A program made the translations under genes and the position numbers. 64,000 bases of DNA from Ascarosepion bandense (taxonomy: Eukaryota; Mollusca; Cephalopoda; Sepiida; Sepiidae). The stretch is taken from positions 1,102,501 to 1,166,500 of the forward strand of contig JBBBDQ010001124.1 in NCBI GenBank assembly GCA_037127315.1, in the 5' to 3' direction. The notes below the pieces were generated by a model, which had not been told where the DNA came from, did not search any database, and saw nothing but the letters and a program-made list of their open reading frames with translations. This document shows, one piece after another, positions 1-10,690 of this stretch (within the stretch, counting starts at the first letter, position 1; every line of letters begins with the position of its first letter).

Positions 1-186
1 CAAGAAAGGTTAGAATTGTGACCAGTATGCAAGAAAGGTTAGAATTGTGACCAATATGCAAGCAAGGTTAGAATTGTGACCTATATGCAAGCAAGGTTAG
101 AATTGTGACCAATATGCAAGCAAGGTTAGAATTGTGACCAGTATGCAACCAATGTTAGAGAAAAATTACAATTGTGACCAATATGT
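1..186. repeat. 29-bp tandem repeat
   Basis: Five nearly identical 29-bp units, each containing GGTTAGAATTGTGACC, followed by a sixth longer and degenerate unit. The array runs off the left edge of the window, so its full size is unknown. No coding potential is seen. Confidence 0.9.
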
Positions 187-780
187 AACAAAGGGTCAAA
201 CTTACTATTAAGATAGGAATAACTACCCATGTGATCAGTGTTGTTTTATCATTGAACTTTGATGTTATTAATAAATGTTATATATTGAGTACATATTTGG
301 AGAGGGTCCCTGAGGCTTTATACACTACTAGCTGACAGTAATTGATGAAGTCCGAAGATGCATAAGATCTAATGTTATGAATACGAGATTAATTTTCATG
401 TTTTTATTAATGATGTATGAAGATAATCTGAAAACAATTTTATTTTCTTACTGTCATGGAGTTCCTTTGAGTTGGATAACTTAACATTTTATTATTATTT
501 TTGTTGAAACAGAAATGTTTTTAAAGATGAACTATTGAATGTCAAATCACTAAATTAATGTAGCCAGTTAGAACATATAAACTAAGAAATGATTTGGCTA
601 AATGTTACAATTTTAGTTGAATTCAAAACTAGGTGAGCAAAAAATGTAGATTTCATTAGAGATAGAGACAGGGTTATATATGCAGGTAGTGGGGGGGGGA
701 AAGAGAATATGACTGATACTAGATCAAGACATGAAGAAATGCGTTTCAGGATGTTGTTAATTATCTGATAGAATTCTTGC
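187..780. other. no gene recognised
   Basis: AT-rich sequence with a G-run near 692. The only open frame is a short minus-strand one without family resemblance. I see no repeat shared with the rest of the window. Confidence 0.5.
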
Positions 781-782
781 AA

Positions 783-1228
783 TTAACTTGAAATTGAAGT
801 TTTTTAATATATCCATTGTGGTTGCATATCTACCAACAGCACATAGTACTGAGAATGAAATAATAAAATTGAAAGGTTTTACTGAACAATGGACAAAGCA
901 AATACTCAATGCCAAATTAGAGAAGAGGTGAAATAGGGAAATAGTTGTCAAATTCTGATGAGAAACCCAAAGTGAACATGGAGAAAAATTGGTACAATGG
1001 TGTACAGCAAACAACCAGGTAATAGTCAACAAGTGGTTTCAAGAGCACCCAAGAAGGAGAAATGAGGAATCAAACTGACTACATCATGAGGAAAAAGAGA
1101 TTCAGGAATATAGTTTTACACTGCAAGATGTACCCAAGTGCTGACTGTGGGAGTGACTACCTTCCAGTTATATGAAACTGTCGAGCATCTCTCCACGTGT
1201 TTGAGAGGGCTAAGGTAGCATACAAATT
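783..1228 (+). pseudogene. RTE-type LINE, endonuclease fragment (left part)
   Basis: Degenerate remains of the apurinic-type endonuclease domain of an RTE/BovB-like non-LTR retrotransposon. The plus strand can be read, across frame changes, as a YLPTAHSTENE-like stretch and then a VQWCTANNQVIVNKWFQEHP-like stretch. The latter matches the copy at 11.8-12.1 kb, followed by PSADCGSDYLPV, the usual PGADCGSDHVPV motif just before the end of the domain. Stops and frameshifts interrupt it throughout, so it is dead. It is cut at about 1228 by R700 and resumes at about 1735. Antisense open frames here are shadows. Confidence 0.75.
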
Positions 1229-1229
1229 A

Positions 1230-1727
1230 CAACACATCTAAACTTATTTAGAAATGGGACTTTGTCTGTGTGTGTGTCTGTGTGTGTGTCCGTTACCTAT
1301 AGACTCCGAAATGGCTGAACCGATTTTCTTGAAAATTTACACAGTTGTACTATAAGCATCTGTGAGTGTTCTTAGCTAGGTTTTGTGTCAAAAGTTGATA
1401 ATCAAAAGAATCGGGTTATAGAAGGAGTGGTTCGATTTTTAATCAAATTTGATGCACTCATAGACAAAGACATAAGAAATGATATTCAGAAGTTTCAAGG
1501 TTGCAGTTCTTACAATACTGCAGAAAATTTTATATCGATGCCAGGAAATCAAAATTTGACTTACATCCATTCATTTTTCTTTCAGTCTATGGTTTCGCTT
1601 TAACTGGAAACAACTATTGCTTTTTAGTCTTTCATGCCAACGTCCAAAAAGTCTGAGCCCCAGGACCATGGATTAGTTTTAAAGCTTTCATTACACCCGA
1701 GCAATGCCGAGCTATACTGCTAGTTCT
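1230..1727 (+). repeat. R700 dispersed repeat, internally deleted copy, inserted in RTE
   Basis: Starts at a short TG microsatellite, then carries text shared with 28465-29220 (same strand) and 15855-16570 (reverse strand), for example GGCTGAACCGATTTTCTTG. It ends at GAGCTATACTGCTAGT. It lacks roughly 200 bp of the middle that both other copies have. RTE sequence matching 12.2-12.4 kb lies on both sides, so this is a later insertion. Its class is not clear. Confidence 0.75.
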
Positions 1728-1734
1728 TAAATAA

Positions 1735-2021
1735 CCTGAATTACAAGATAATATATACTGACACCATTAAAAGTAAATAAAATGAAGCAAATATGGATGG
1801 AAATTCAAACTGGGGTACATTGAGAGAAGATTTACTAACATCAGCAAACAAGATCATCGTAAAGAAAAACTGGACAAGAAAAATGAGTGGATGATAGATG
1901 AAATTCTTGACACAATGAAAAGGAGACATCAAACAAAACCAAGTTATGGTAAAGAATACAGCACTTTACACAAACAAATTAGAAATGCAAGCAAGCAAAA
2001 AAGAAATGGCTCAATGAAAAT
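1735..2021 (+). pseudogene. RTE-type LINE, linker region fragment (right part)
   Basis: Continues the RTE fragment that ends at 1228. It aligns by eye with 12360-12600 of the better RTE copy, sharing the text for a KNEWMIDEILDTMKRR-like stretch and an EWLNEK-like stretch. This region lies between endonuclease and reverse transcriptase. It ends where a 5'-truncated LINE-A begins. No intact frame is present. Confidence 0.7.
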
Positions 2022-2695
2022 GGCTGATGTTAATCTCCTGGAGAACAACACACTATGCCTCCTTGGTCTCACTTTTCTGTCATGCCAGAAAATTTTTCTT
2101 CTTAGAACCCATCTTGCACATTTATAAATCTACCATTCAACTATGCATTAAAATACTGTTGCCATATCTGATTGGGTGCTCTTGCTATTCATTTTGAGGT
2201 CCTTGACAAAATCCAAAGAAGGATCTGCAATGTAATAGATCCTGACTTGGCATATCAACTTCAGTCACTTTCTTATCGATGTAACATAGCTTTTATCTGT
2301 TTTTTTTCTACAAATATTTTCATAGCAACTGCTTTAACAAGCTTTTTACCTAATGTCCTAATCACATGAATTTAGACATACTACAAGATTAGTATCCAGG
2401 TCCCACCCTTTTACCATTGAATTAGTTAGATGTAACTGTCACTTTTGCTCCAACAGTTTATTTTCATATCCTTCCCACCTGTGGAACTCCCTTCCAGTTC
2501 CGGATTTTTTTATAACTACAATCTTCAAAAATTTTAATGTAATGGCAATCACCATAATCTATTTTCCTGAATTCTATTCATCTTTTATTTTTTACTAAAT
2601 CCTTGCTAAACTCAGTCTATTCTCTCACTTTCACTCTCTGTAACCCCCTGCATACTCGGGACATTCCTGCCCTGTTTGAGGTGATACAATTAAAA
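2022..2695 (+). mobile_element. LINE-A (CR1/jockey-like), 5'-truncated copy
   Basis: Begins in the C-terminal part of the reverse transcriptase ORF, with MADVNLLENNTLCLLGLT as its first readable stretch. It runs through degraded C-terminal sequence to the common LINE-A 3' end: a CCCCCTGCATAC region, then GAGGTGATACAATTAAAAA. It lies directly in the RTE fragment. Many stops are present. Confidence 0.75.
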
Positions 2696-3285
2696 AGAAA
2701 AGAAATATTTGTTATTTTAAACATTTAATTGTTTTTGAAATAGTGGGAGTATTTTGTATGTTAAATAATAAAACTTTTAATATTTACAAAATACAATTAA
2801 TGAAAATGTATTGCACTAAGCTACACTCCCAAGTAAACCAACTAGAATTTGTACCCCTGTACCTTTCTACCCTTCTCCCCAAAATTTGGTTTCAATTAAT
2901 CAATATATGGCTACTGAAGTAGCCATATATTGACTGATATACTTTGTGTGATGGACAGACTAACTTGTTGAAATAGTAAAGTCAAGTGCTAATTCAAAAA
3001 GCTCCAGTATGAGGTTGCCATGATGCATAAGTTAAAAAAATGCAAAGTAAGTATTGGTGTTTGTTGTAATTGTAAAATGGGATTCATATTTGGTCAGTTT
3101 TGCCAAAAAACAGGAATGATGTCTGGGGTAGATGCTACAGGGGTTTGTGATGTGATGGTGTTGAGACGTAGAAGAAGGGAATACATTGTCTCTGCAAAGT
3201 CAGAAGGGTTGGCACCTCATAGAAAATGTGAAATTGTTAACACATATGATAAGGTAGAAGTTACAAAAAAGGTCTGATTTTTGTT
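2696..3285. other. no gene recognised; one perfect hairpin
   Basis: AT-rich sequence with a 15-bp perfect stem at 2900-2933 (arms around CAATATATGGCTAC, loop TGAA), possibly the core of a small MITE. A plus-strand frame at 3020-3277 has no recognisable domain and unremarkable composition. Confidence 0.5.
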
Positions 3286-3289
3286 GAAA

Positions 3290-3799
3290 TACAACTAAGC
3301 ATTTTGGAGAAATAAATAATTGCAAAAACAAAATTTTCTCATTAATTTGTGCAGCACTCTTGTCTCAGTTGAAATTTTTGTTCGCATATTAAACATTTTG
3401 GTTGAGTTTGAGTGAAGCATCTTGGAGAAATGCATAAAAGGACACAAAAACATTTGAAATTATGTTTGTTGTTAATTTTTGATGAATTCTGTACATGGAT
3501 TCGAAAAATATTTGTGTACATCAAAGGTTTGGACCTTGATCTACAAGTTAACCGATTTTGGTTGAATTTGCATCAGGTATCTTGGAGGAAAAAAGTTTGT
3601 AAATTCTAACCATTTTGGTGATTTCTGCCGTACTCTGTCAATCAAATTGAAAAATGTTTGCATACGTCAAAGGTTCATATCATTATCAACAAATGACCCA
3701 ATTTTGATTGAACTTGTACCAAGGGTTTTAGAGGAGTAGGGTTCATTATATTGGAGACACACACACAAACACATCCATTTATTTATTTATTTATTTATT

Positions 3800-3830
<31 letters not shown>

Positions 3831-3835
3831 GAGGA
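3290..3835 (+). repeat. degenerate internal repeats ending in microsatellites
   Basis: Two to three loose copies of a roughly 130-bp unit built around TTTTGGTTGAATTTG-like text and CTTGGAGGA-like text. They are followed by CA, TTTA, TA and GA microsatellites at about 3755-3830. It resembles the tail of a non-autonomous repeat but is unclassified. Confidence 0.5.
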
Positions 3836-4190
3836 GGTTTCTGGAAAGATATTTGTTTCTAAAAGTGTACCTAACACATTTTGTTCTGCTTTACAAATGT
3901 TATAATCTGTCAGTGATATTATTAGACTTCAGTCTGGAATCGGGCCATGCTTTTAACATTTTGTTGTAAATCAGATTGCAAATAAGAATCTTAAATAGTT
4001 TCCAGTGTTGCTACAAATAAGTCAGAGTAAAAAAAAAATTAACCCTTGTGTTTCCAAAACATGGTAAAAAAATAAAATAAAATAAACAATTTAGGAATTT
4101 TTTCTTTTTTGCACAGTGTCTCTTGATGACATTTAATGATCTTGGCTCTAAAACATTTCCTGTTTTTTATTGCTCTAAGTAACTATTTAC
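3836..4190. other. no gene recognised
   Basis: AT-rich sequence with A-runs near 4030 and 4070. Nothing else is seen. Confidence 0.5.
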
Positions 4191-4194
4191 ATTA

Positions 4195-5218
4195 TTTGGG
4201 CTGTTGTCGTCACCTCTATTTTCATATTCATTATGTTTCAAGCCAGGTGATATACGTTGGATTTTCAAACTGAACCATTTATTTAGTCCACTAGGAAAGA
4301 TTGTTCTCGTTCAATGTGTCATGCCATGGTTGAAGTAATCCAGTGACTTGACCCAAAGACTTGTGAGTTCAATACCTGACCACAGCTGAAGTGAAAACAA
4401 AACTTGGAGAATTGAGATAGTAAAGAAAAATAACTAAAATTGAGACATCCAAAAAAGGCATGGCATGTAGAACTAGAATAATATATACTCCAGTTGATTA
4501 AATAAAGGGTTTGATTTTAAATTTCAATGTATATTATCTGAAGAAGACGAGATCAAAGAACAACAAAAACATTTTGAATATGGCAGTAAATATGAGGACA
4601 GCAGTTCGAACAATATAAATAGTTACAATATCTCATCAATATAAACAAATGCTCAAAGTAAGTTTTAACTCTTTACCATCTCGTCTTTGTCCTGCCATCC
4701 ATTCACATAAACTCACTGTTTCTCTTCTGCTTCTCTTACCATCATTCTTTTAATCATCTCTTTGAAGCCTTGACAGAGTTCAAAAGATTCTATATGGCTT
4801 TGTGGGTGATGAATTACTCCCCAGCTTACAATTTCTTTCTCACATATGAAACATCACAAATCTCTTGCTACTTAATCTGTTTATATTTCTGTGATGAGAT
4901 ATTTATATTGTTCGAACTGTTCTCTTTACTGTCATAGTCACAATGTTTCAGTTGTACACGCCAGCCTTCTTCAGTTGATTGGAATTTGAACCAAACCCTT
5001 TATGGGTTTGGTTCAAAATTCCAATCAATCTATCACTAGAATAGATTGTTCTCATTCCATGAGTCATGCCACTTTTGGGTGTTTTAGTAAAGGGTTTGGT
5101 TCAAAATTCCAATCAATCTATCACTTTTGAAAGGATTTGGTTCAAAATTCCAATCAATCTATCACTAGAGTAGATTGTTCTCGTTCCATGAGCCGTGCCA
5201 CTTTTAGGTGTTTTAGTA
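4195..5218. repeat. MITE-B family remnants with hairpin and direct repeats
   Basis: Two diverged pieces of the element better preserved at 16846-17210 and 63230-63575, recognised by GAACCATTTATTTAGTCCAC and the GTGACTTGACCCAAAGACTTG text. The TTCGAACAATATAAATA text near 4606 recurs inverted near 4900. At 4977-5026 two 22-23 bp arms (core TTGAACCAAACCC) fold with a 5-nt loop. Three direct copies of GGTTCAAAATTCCAATCAATC follow at about 5010-5200. Confidence 0.65.
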
Positions 5219-5439
5219 TCTTCATTTAACTCAACTCTCTAATTTTTTGGTCATGACTACTGTTGCCAAGTATTGAACTTAAACCTCTTTGGGTTAAGTC
5301 ACTGGATCCAACCAATGCTTTTATTCATCTGTCCTTGATTGCTATTTTCATGGAAAATCTTCTGACAAGATACATTTCTTGGTTCTACCTTGTTCAAATC
5401 TTTACAATTAACATCCTCCATAGCCCTTACACAGGGTCT

Positions 5440-6190
5440 AATCATGTGTATTCTTTTTGCATTCCATCAGGACTAACAAAGTTTCATTTAGACATTTTCT
5501 TCCCAAGAACTGCTGCTTAGTAGAACAGACACCCAAGAGGATGCTTTCTTTGTCGGTACAAACTTCTTCATGTCTAGGGTCACCATTTTTTTATTCGATA
5601 TATCCTCATAATGGACACTTCTTATTTCTTCCTCTTATGTTCGAAAAAGAATCTCGTTTAGTAACCATCTAAAATGAGGTAATTTGTTTGTAATTCTGGT
5701 TTTGCTTAAAACTTTGCACATTACTTTCATGTTCTGTCTATAAAATTCTTAGCATTCATCAGTAAAACTATATCTCTGCCATTTTAAGTCTCTTCTTCAT
5801 CTATGAGGAGACAGTCCTGCATTTACAACCATACAGGGGGGCTGCTATTACATGTAAATTCATCTCTCTCTTCTTTGTTTCTAATGAAATTTTATTGTTG
5901 CATAATATTCTACTTAGTTTCTAGAAGGCATTTTCTTTATTCCAATGCATTTTCTGGTTTCTGTGTCACCTTTTCTGTCATCTGTTAATACACTTCTCAG
6001 ATTTTGGCATCTCTAATTTGTAGCTCACTTCTTGGAATGTCCCTTTAGTTAAGATCCATACATTCTCTCTTTTGAGAATTGATGGTTAGTCTTTCACTCT
6101 TTCCGTTCTCCCTTTCCATTACATCTTAATGCATTTTTGGATTTCGCTGTCACATTTTCCATTGTCTGTTATCACACGTTTTAGGTAGTT
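5440..6190. mobile_element. degraded LINE pieces
   Basis: At 5450-5560 the plus strand retains frameshifted text like the LINE C-terminal stretch FFPRTAALWNRLPRGCF. From about 5700 the minus strand shows a frame with LYGCKCRTVSS, like the LLYGCETWT motif near the end of RTE-type reverse transcriptases. Both are too decayed for a firm family call. Confidence 0.4.
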
Positions 6191-6192
6191 AT

Positions 6193-7092
6193 AATTAATT
6201 TGAAATTTAATACTTCCAAAACGAAGCTGCCCTCTATTAACTATCACAGACAATCGCTCCTACCCCCACATAAGCATGGATCAGGCTAGTCTCCCTGAAA
6301 GTAAAACACTACGCCTCCTCAGATTAACTCTCACAACAGACCTTGAGTGGAATGACTATATAGAATCCATAGCTAAATCTGCTGCTAAGAAAGTCAGTTC
6401 TCTGTGTAGGGCCAGGAAGTTTTTCCTGTTTGAAACAATCCTGCGCATATATAAATCTACCGTCCACCCATGCATTGAATACTGCTGCCATATTTGGTCG
6501 GGTGCTCCTGCTATCCACCTAAGTGTCTTTGACAAAATCCAATGCAGAATCTGTAATGTGATCGATCCCGACTTGGCAGCTCAGATACAGTCACTTTCTC
6601 ACCGGCACAATGTGGCTTCCCTGTGTCTCTTCTACAAATACTTTCACGGCTTCTGCTCCAATGAACTTATCTCACTGGTGTCCCCTATATATAAATTTAC
6701 TTGAGCCACAAGATTAGCAACTCGGTCCCACCCTTTTACTGTGAAACCAATAAAATGTACATGCAAATTCTACTCCAGTAGCTTCTTTTCTCGCACTTCC
6801 CACCTGTGGAATTTCCTTTTGTTTACTTGCTTCACCAACAGCTACAATCTCAAAGAATTTAAATGTAAAGTCAATAGTCATCTCCTATCTCACTAACCTG
6901 TACCCTCTCTCTCATGCTCCTTTCTCCATCCACTCCACTCTCATCAGTATTCTCATCCTTTTCTTACCCACTTCTTGACTTCCCCTATAACCTGTCACTC
7001 TTTCTCATAACTTTCCTCCTATGTAACCCCCCGCAAAACAGCGCCAGTAAAATGCCTTACTTAGGGGCAATATGATTATAAAAAATAAAAAA
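6193..7092 (+). pseudogene. LINE-A reverse transcriptase C-terminal region and 3' end
   Basis: 5'-truncated copy of a CR1/jockey-superfamily LINE. The open frame at 6276-6704 (142 aa) begins MDQASLPESKTLRLLRLTL and includes YIESIAKSAAKKVSSLCRA, the STVHPCIEYCCHIWSGAPA stretch and FYKYFHGFCSNELISLV. These belong to the thumb and C-terminal part after the catalytic reverse transcriptase domain. A stop at 6702-6704 interrupts it, but matching residues such as TRSHPFTVKPIKCTC and LWNFL continue beyond. The 3' untranslated part ends with GCAATATGATTATAAAAAA. The polymerase palm is absent, so it cannot be active. It is among the better-preserved tails here and serves as a reference for the other fragments. 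Confidence 0.85.
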
Positions 7093-7097
7093 ATTCT

Positions 7098-7166
7098 ATA
7101 CTATTATAATGTGGATATAAAGTGGGGGATCAATTCTACATTACAATCAATATATAAATTGATCCT
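7098..7166. repeat. M hairpin element
   Basis: Arms AAAGTGGGGGATCAATT and AATTGATCCTCCACTTT are complementary over 17 bp with one mismatch, around a short AT loop. It sits between two LINE-A 3' ends. Related hairpins occur at 8655, 8930, 21035, 30180, 43645, 43905 and 62735. Confidence 0.8.
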
Positions 7167-7320
7167 CCACTTTACGTCATTCTTCTCTTACCCACTTCCT
7201 GACATTCCCTATATAACCAGTCACTCTTTCTCATAACATTCCTCCTATGTAACCCCGTGCAAAACAGTGGCAGTAAAATGCCTTTTTTGGGATGAGATGA
7301 TTATAAAAAACGGAAAAAAA
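7167..7320 (+). mobile_element. LINE-A 3' end
   Basis: Repeats the 3' untranslated sequence of the copy just upstream (CTTTCTCATAACATTCCTCC, then GAGATGATTATAAAAAACGG). Most likely the tail of one copy was split or duplicated around the M hairpin. Confidence 0.8.
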
Positions 7321-7339
7321 GTTAAATTTCTGGACTTGA

Positions 7340-8010
7340 TTTATTTTCCTATGTAGTCATGGCTTTACACAACTTCCTGTTCTTTATAACTCTTATTATT
7401 GATGACTTTTAGCCATTTCTCTCACCCCATTCTACCATACATTTGGACAAACCTATCAGGTCAGTCACCTACTGCCTCTACTGTCATTGGTCCTTCCCTG
7501 TAACTCCAGAATGAACTCTTCCTAACACTATATATACTACGCCTCTCAAGAGAGAAGGAGTCGAGTTGGTAGTAGTTCACTCCAAACTAGACTGACAGTC
7601 ATACTAACACCTTCCACATTTTGTATTGTTATTTTTTGTTAATATATATTTGTGTTATGTTGCATGTAAGAATTATTGTGAAATCAATAGACACAACGTA
7701 ATTGTATAAAGTAGGTGTATTACCAAGAAGAGAAGTATTTACAAAAGAGGTCGTGAGTAGAATACAGAACAAAGGTTTAGTAAAACGTATTGTCGTGAGA
7801 CATAAGAGTCTGACCAATAGAACACTTCGGTCCAATACCGGAAATACCCGACCGACTTGTTCACTCGGCTGACTTCCAAGGTCTGCCTCGACGTAACATC
7901 ACCACTCCTTTATGTAGTGCTTAGCACAGTCCATTACTATCGACAAAGGAGGAGAACGCCCCAAAAATTTGTTATTTCTACCCTGGTGGCCGTGTTGTTT
8001 TTTTTTTCAG
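7340..8010. other. RTE scrap, then possible LTR-like segment
   Basis: 7345-7420 matches the antisense RTE 3' text (CACAACTTCCTGTTCTTTATAA). From about 7520 a TATATATACTACGCC stretch, a purine-rich block and a TGGTGGCCGTGTTG string near 7985 suggest a retrotransposon LTR followed by leader sequence. No second copy or target duplication is in the window, so this is weak. The open frames here show no domain. Confidence 0.3.
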
Positions 8011-8166
8011 ACCTTAACCTGGTCCATAACACTCTATTCATCCCTTTTGACTTTGATATGTCCTGTGAGTGTCAAATTCTCCAAACACTATGCATGAATA
8101 AACAAAGGAAAGCATTTATTAGATGCTCTGCAAAAATATAGAATGAAAGTGACACTTTTTTTTTAG

Positions 8167-8310
8167 TATGAAGTTTATAATCATGACAAGGATCAGATTA
8201 ATCCAGATCTGAAGGATATTTTTGCAGCTCAGAATGAGAAAGCCAGAGAATTGGTTTTGAATTCCAGTCAGTTCATTACAAAGACATATGCAGAAATACT
8301 CTTGGGAAAG
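8167..8310 (+). CDS. isolated internal exon of an unidentified host gene
   Basis: A 144-nt segment preceded by a nine-T pyrimidine tract and AG, and followed by GTATGA. It is open in exactly one frame for 48 codons; the other two have stops within the first 15 codons. The peptide starts YEVYNHDKDQINPDLKDIF, goes on with AAQNEKARELVLN, and ends ITKTYAEILLGK. It is soluble, charged and helix-prone, unlike the mobile-element frames here. Both junctions fall between codons (phase 0). I do not recognise the protein. A phase-0 exon flanked by kilobases of transposons fits an animal gene with very long introns. The neighbouring exons either lie outside the window or were missed. Splice sites and frame are seen directly; the gene itself is inferred. 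Confidence 0.65.
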
Positions 8311-8518
8311 GTATGAATACATCTTATCCCCCCCCCCACCTCCAGGTTATTGGTTAAACAACAGAGTAGACTCAATTTTCTAACCACGGTTGCTAATTAG
8401 TCTAAGAGAATGACAACTATGAATTCAAAACTGCACATATTCGACGTTTCGTTTCCTTCAACCTTCAGAGTAGCATAAGTCAAACAATCTAACAACATGT
8501 GTCTCCTGTTGACTATTT
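8311..8518 (+). other. intron start and unique sequence
   Basis: Begins with the GTATGA donor of the exon. A C-run lies near 8330. No repeat family was recognised here. Confidence 0.4.
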
Positions 8519-8996
8519 AAGGTTTGGGTGGTGTAACAGGAGAAGGCATGCTAAGAGCCACCAGGGATAGGGAGACGTGGAAAGCCATGATCGCCTATGT
8601 CCTGAAAGGACAGGGCACATAGAAGAAGAAGATATATGCCAAATGTTTATAAGAAATTATAATGTGGATATAAAGTTGGGGATCAAATCTATATTATAAT
8701 CAATATATAAACTGATCCCTCATTTTATGGCCATGCTAATTTCTATTCAGTTATATTCTAGATTTATGGGGTTGAGCTCGTGGATGGCAGAGCAGTGTTT
8801 GGGTGGTGTAACAGGAGAAGGCATGCTAAGAGTCACCAGGGATAGGGAGATGCGGAAAGCCATGATCGCCTACGTCCTGAAAGGACAGAGCACATAGAAG
8901 AAGATATATGCCAAATGTTTATAAGAAATTATAATGTGGATATAAAGTTGGGGATCAAATCTATATTATAATCAATATATAAACTGATCCCTCAGC
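8519..8996 (+). repeat. tandem duplication of RTE 3' end plus M hairpin
   Basis: A block of about 195 bp occurs twice, offset by about 277 bp (near 8521 and 8797). Each copy contains the RTE 3' end (GGTGTAACAGGAGAAGGCAT, then GAAGCATAGAAG-like tail text), GCACATAGAAGAAG and an M hairpin (near 8655 and 8930). The two blocks are nearly identical, so the duplication is recent relative to the elements. Confidence 0.85.
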
Positions 8997-9056
8997 AGAA
9001 TGCCTTGCTTGGGGTGAGATGATTAAAAATAAATAAATAAATAAAGAAAATAAAAC
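8995..9056 (+). mobile_element. LINE-A 3' terminal tail
   Basis: Text GCCTTGCTTGGGGTGAGATG followed by ATTAAAAATAAATAAATAAA, the standard LINE-A 3' terminus, only about 60 bp long. Either an extreme 5' truncation or a tail cut by the duplication. Confidence 0.75.
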
Positions 9057-9555
9057 AAGATTAGGATCAGAAATTTTGGTAAAAAGGCTGTAAATCTCTC
9101 AATAAACATGCGTAGGTCTGCCTTGAAAATCAGTAGTTAAAATTCTGGCTTCTGGCGACCAACTGAAGATATCCAATGAGTTTGACCATGAAGTGGACCA
9201 CCATGTCTGGGTCATTTTTCTTTTCCTAAAACCTTTTATTCTATTTTGTTTTAAATCTGGAAAGAGTTAACCATTCTTTTTAAATGGTCGGACAATATAA
9301 TTAATTTCTAGTCAGTATTGCTTTTTCAGGAATTAACAAATTTTGTTTAAATTTGCCTCTTTCTCCTTTTTTCTTTTCTCCTCATCCTTCTTTCTTCCCC
9401 TCTCATTTTTCTTACCCCTCAATCTCTTTTCCTCTTCTTCCTATTTTTTTCTTTTTTTTTCTTCTAATATTATTCAAAAGCATAACTATTTATAAAAGAA
9501 GCACCTAGATCGTTCTGTGAACTTTGTAGTCAGACCTGCTCACATCCGAGCATCA
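9057..9555. other. no gene; pyrimidine-rich stretch
   Basis: A CT-rich tract at about 9355-9470, otherwise unremarkable sequence. Confidence 0.5.
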
Positions 9556-9559
9556 GGAT

Positions 9560-9760
9560 TGTTACCCTCGCTACTTATTCCCTTTTTCCCTTCTGGTGCA
9601 GGTGGCAGAGATGGCTGTGAAGGTCCAGCCTACACTTGAAGAGTTGTGAGCAGGAGTCACAGAGGAGTGTGGATAGTGGATGCAACTGGGTGACTCGAGT
9701 CTTCCTGAGAGCTGTGATGGGGAACTCACCTATTCTATAGTGAATAGACTCTCCCACCTA
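9560..9760 (-). pseudogene. C2H2 zinc-finger-like fragment, possibly from a LINE
   Basis: Minus-strand frame at 9575-9757 (60 aa) contains LLCDSCSQLFKCRLDLHSHL, giving C-x2-C then two or more well-placed histidines, as in a C2H2 finger. Single fingers of this type are found at the ends of some non-LTR retrotransposon proteins. Upstream residues VTQLHPLSTL give no other clue. No neighbouring reverse transcriptase sequence was recognised, so the origin stays open. A host zinc-finger exon is less likely because no flanking linker fingers are seen. Confidence 0.35.
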
Positions 9761-10144
9761 ATTTAAGTAGGAGTAGTAAGAAGAATGAGGGTCAGTCAAT
9801 GCTGGACGATAGTAGTCGACAGTTGAAAACAAATGTAGTCAGCAAACTGGCAAGATTACCTGTGTAATACATATTATATCAAGTTCCTAATGTTTTGTAC
9901 ATTGAACCTATTAGGACCGACTTTAGCACAAATACTAGACTCCACTGCGAAAATAACTCCACAACAGTCAAACACTAACAATATACGTCTCCTGTTCACT
10001 ACTTCCATCACACTTCTCCTCAGTCACCTCTTTAAGCACTTTTTATAGATGAAGTAACAGGTCAGATTTGCATTGATGAAAAGAGAGCTTCACAAACGTA
10101 TCTGACTCAGAAAGCTACGATCCTGGGTATGACGGTAAACTGCA
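9761..10144. other. no gene recognised
   Basis: Mixed-composition sequence. A string near 9980 (ACGTCTCCTGTTCACTA) recurs loosely near 8500, hinting at an unclassified repeat. Confidence 0.4.
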
Positions 10145-10690
10145 TCTGGCAGCAAAGGCCTCTGACCGGGAGATTGTGAGGAGCATGGAACCACCTCTTA
10201 AATGCTGTTGTTCCCAGGTCCACCCTGACCCAGAGTGGTAGCACCTGTTAGGGTCCCAGCTATAAGCAAATAGTTACCCCCCCCAAAAAAAACTGGGGTC
10301 AAAACACTATGAAAGTATAAAAATACATCTTTATAGAAATATAAACATAAAAATAGACTTTTATAGAAAAATATACTTTTTTAAAGAAAAATATTACCAA
10401 CAAAACATTTTTGAAGAAAACATTATTTCTATAACACATTTTTCAAAGAAAATTATTTTCAGCAAAATATTTTTTAATACAAAACTAGAAGACATTTTCA
10501 GTTTTCTAAAATAAAAAAGAATTAAAACAAAACATTTTCATTAAAATCTGACTAAATCAGCCTCCTCACTATAACTGAACATAAAAAAGTACCTTAAAAT
10601 CTTGCATTTTTGACATTAAACAACCCACAGAGGTTGATATGTCGTTAAACAAAACTCAAACTCATGAAGCTGCCATTTTCTTTTGGGAAT
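10145..10690 (+). mobile_element. family C retroposon
   Basis: Shares its whole length with 23417-23832 and a more diverged copy at 40655-41060: a GC-richer head (AGCATGGAACCACCTCTTAA, CCCAGAGTGGTAGCACC) and then an AT-rich body with ACATTTTTTAATACAAAAC-like text ending near CCCACAGAGGTTGATAT. No open frame. The 23.4-kb copy shows a target duplication, marking it as a short retroposon. Confidence 0.75.

Noticed and set aside
757..1032. Minus-strand frame of 91 codons
   Set aside because: Antisense shadow of the RTE endonuclease remnant on the plus strand; the same shadow appears at 11811-12068.
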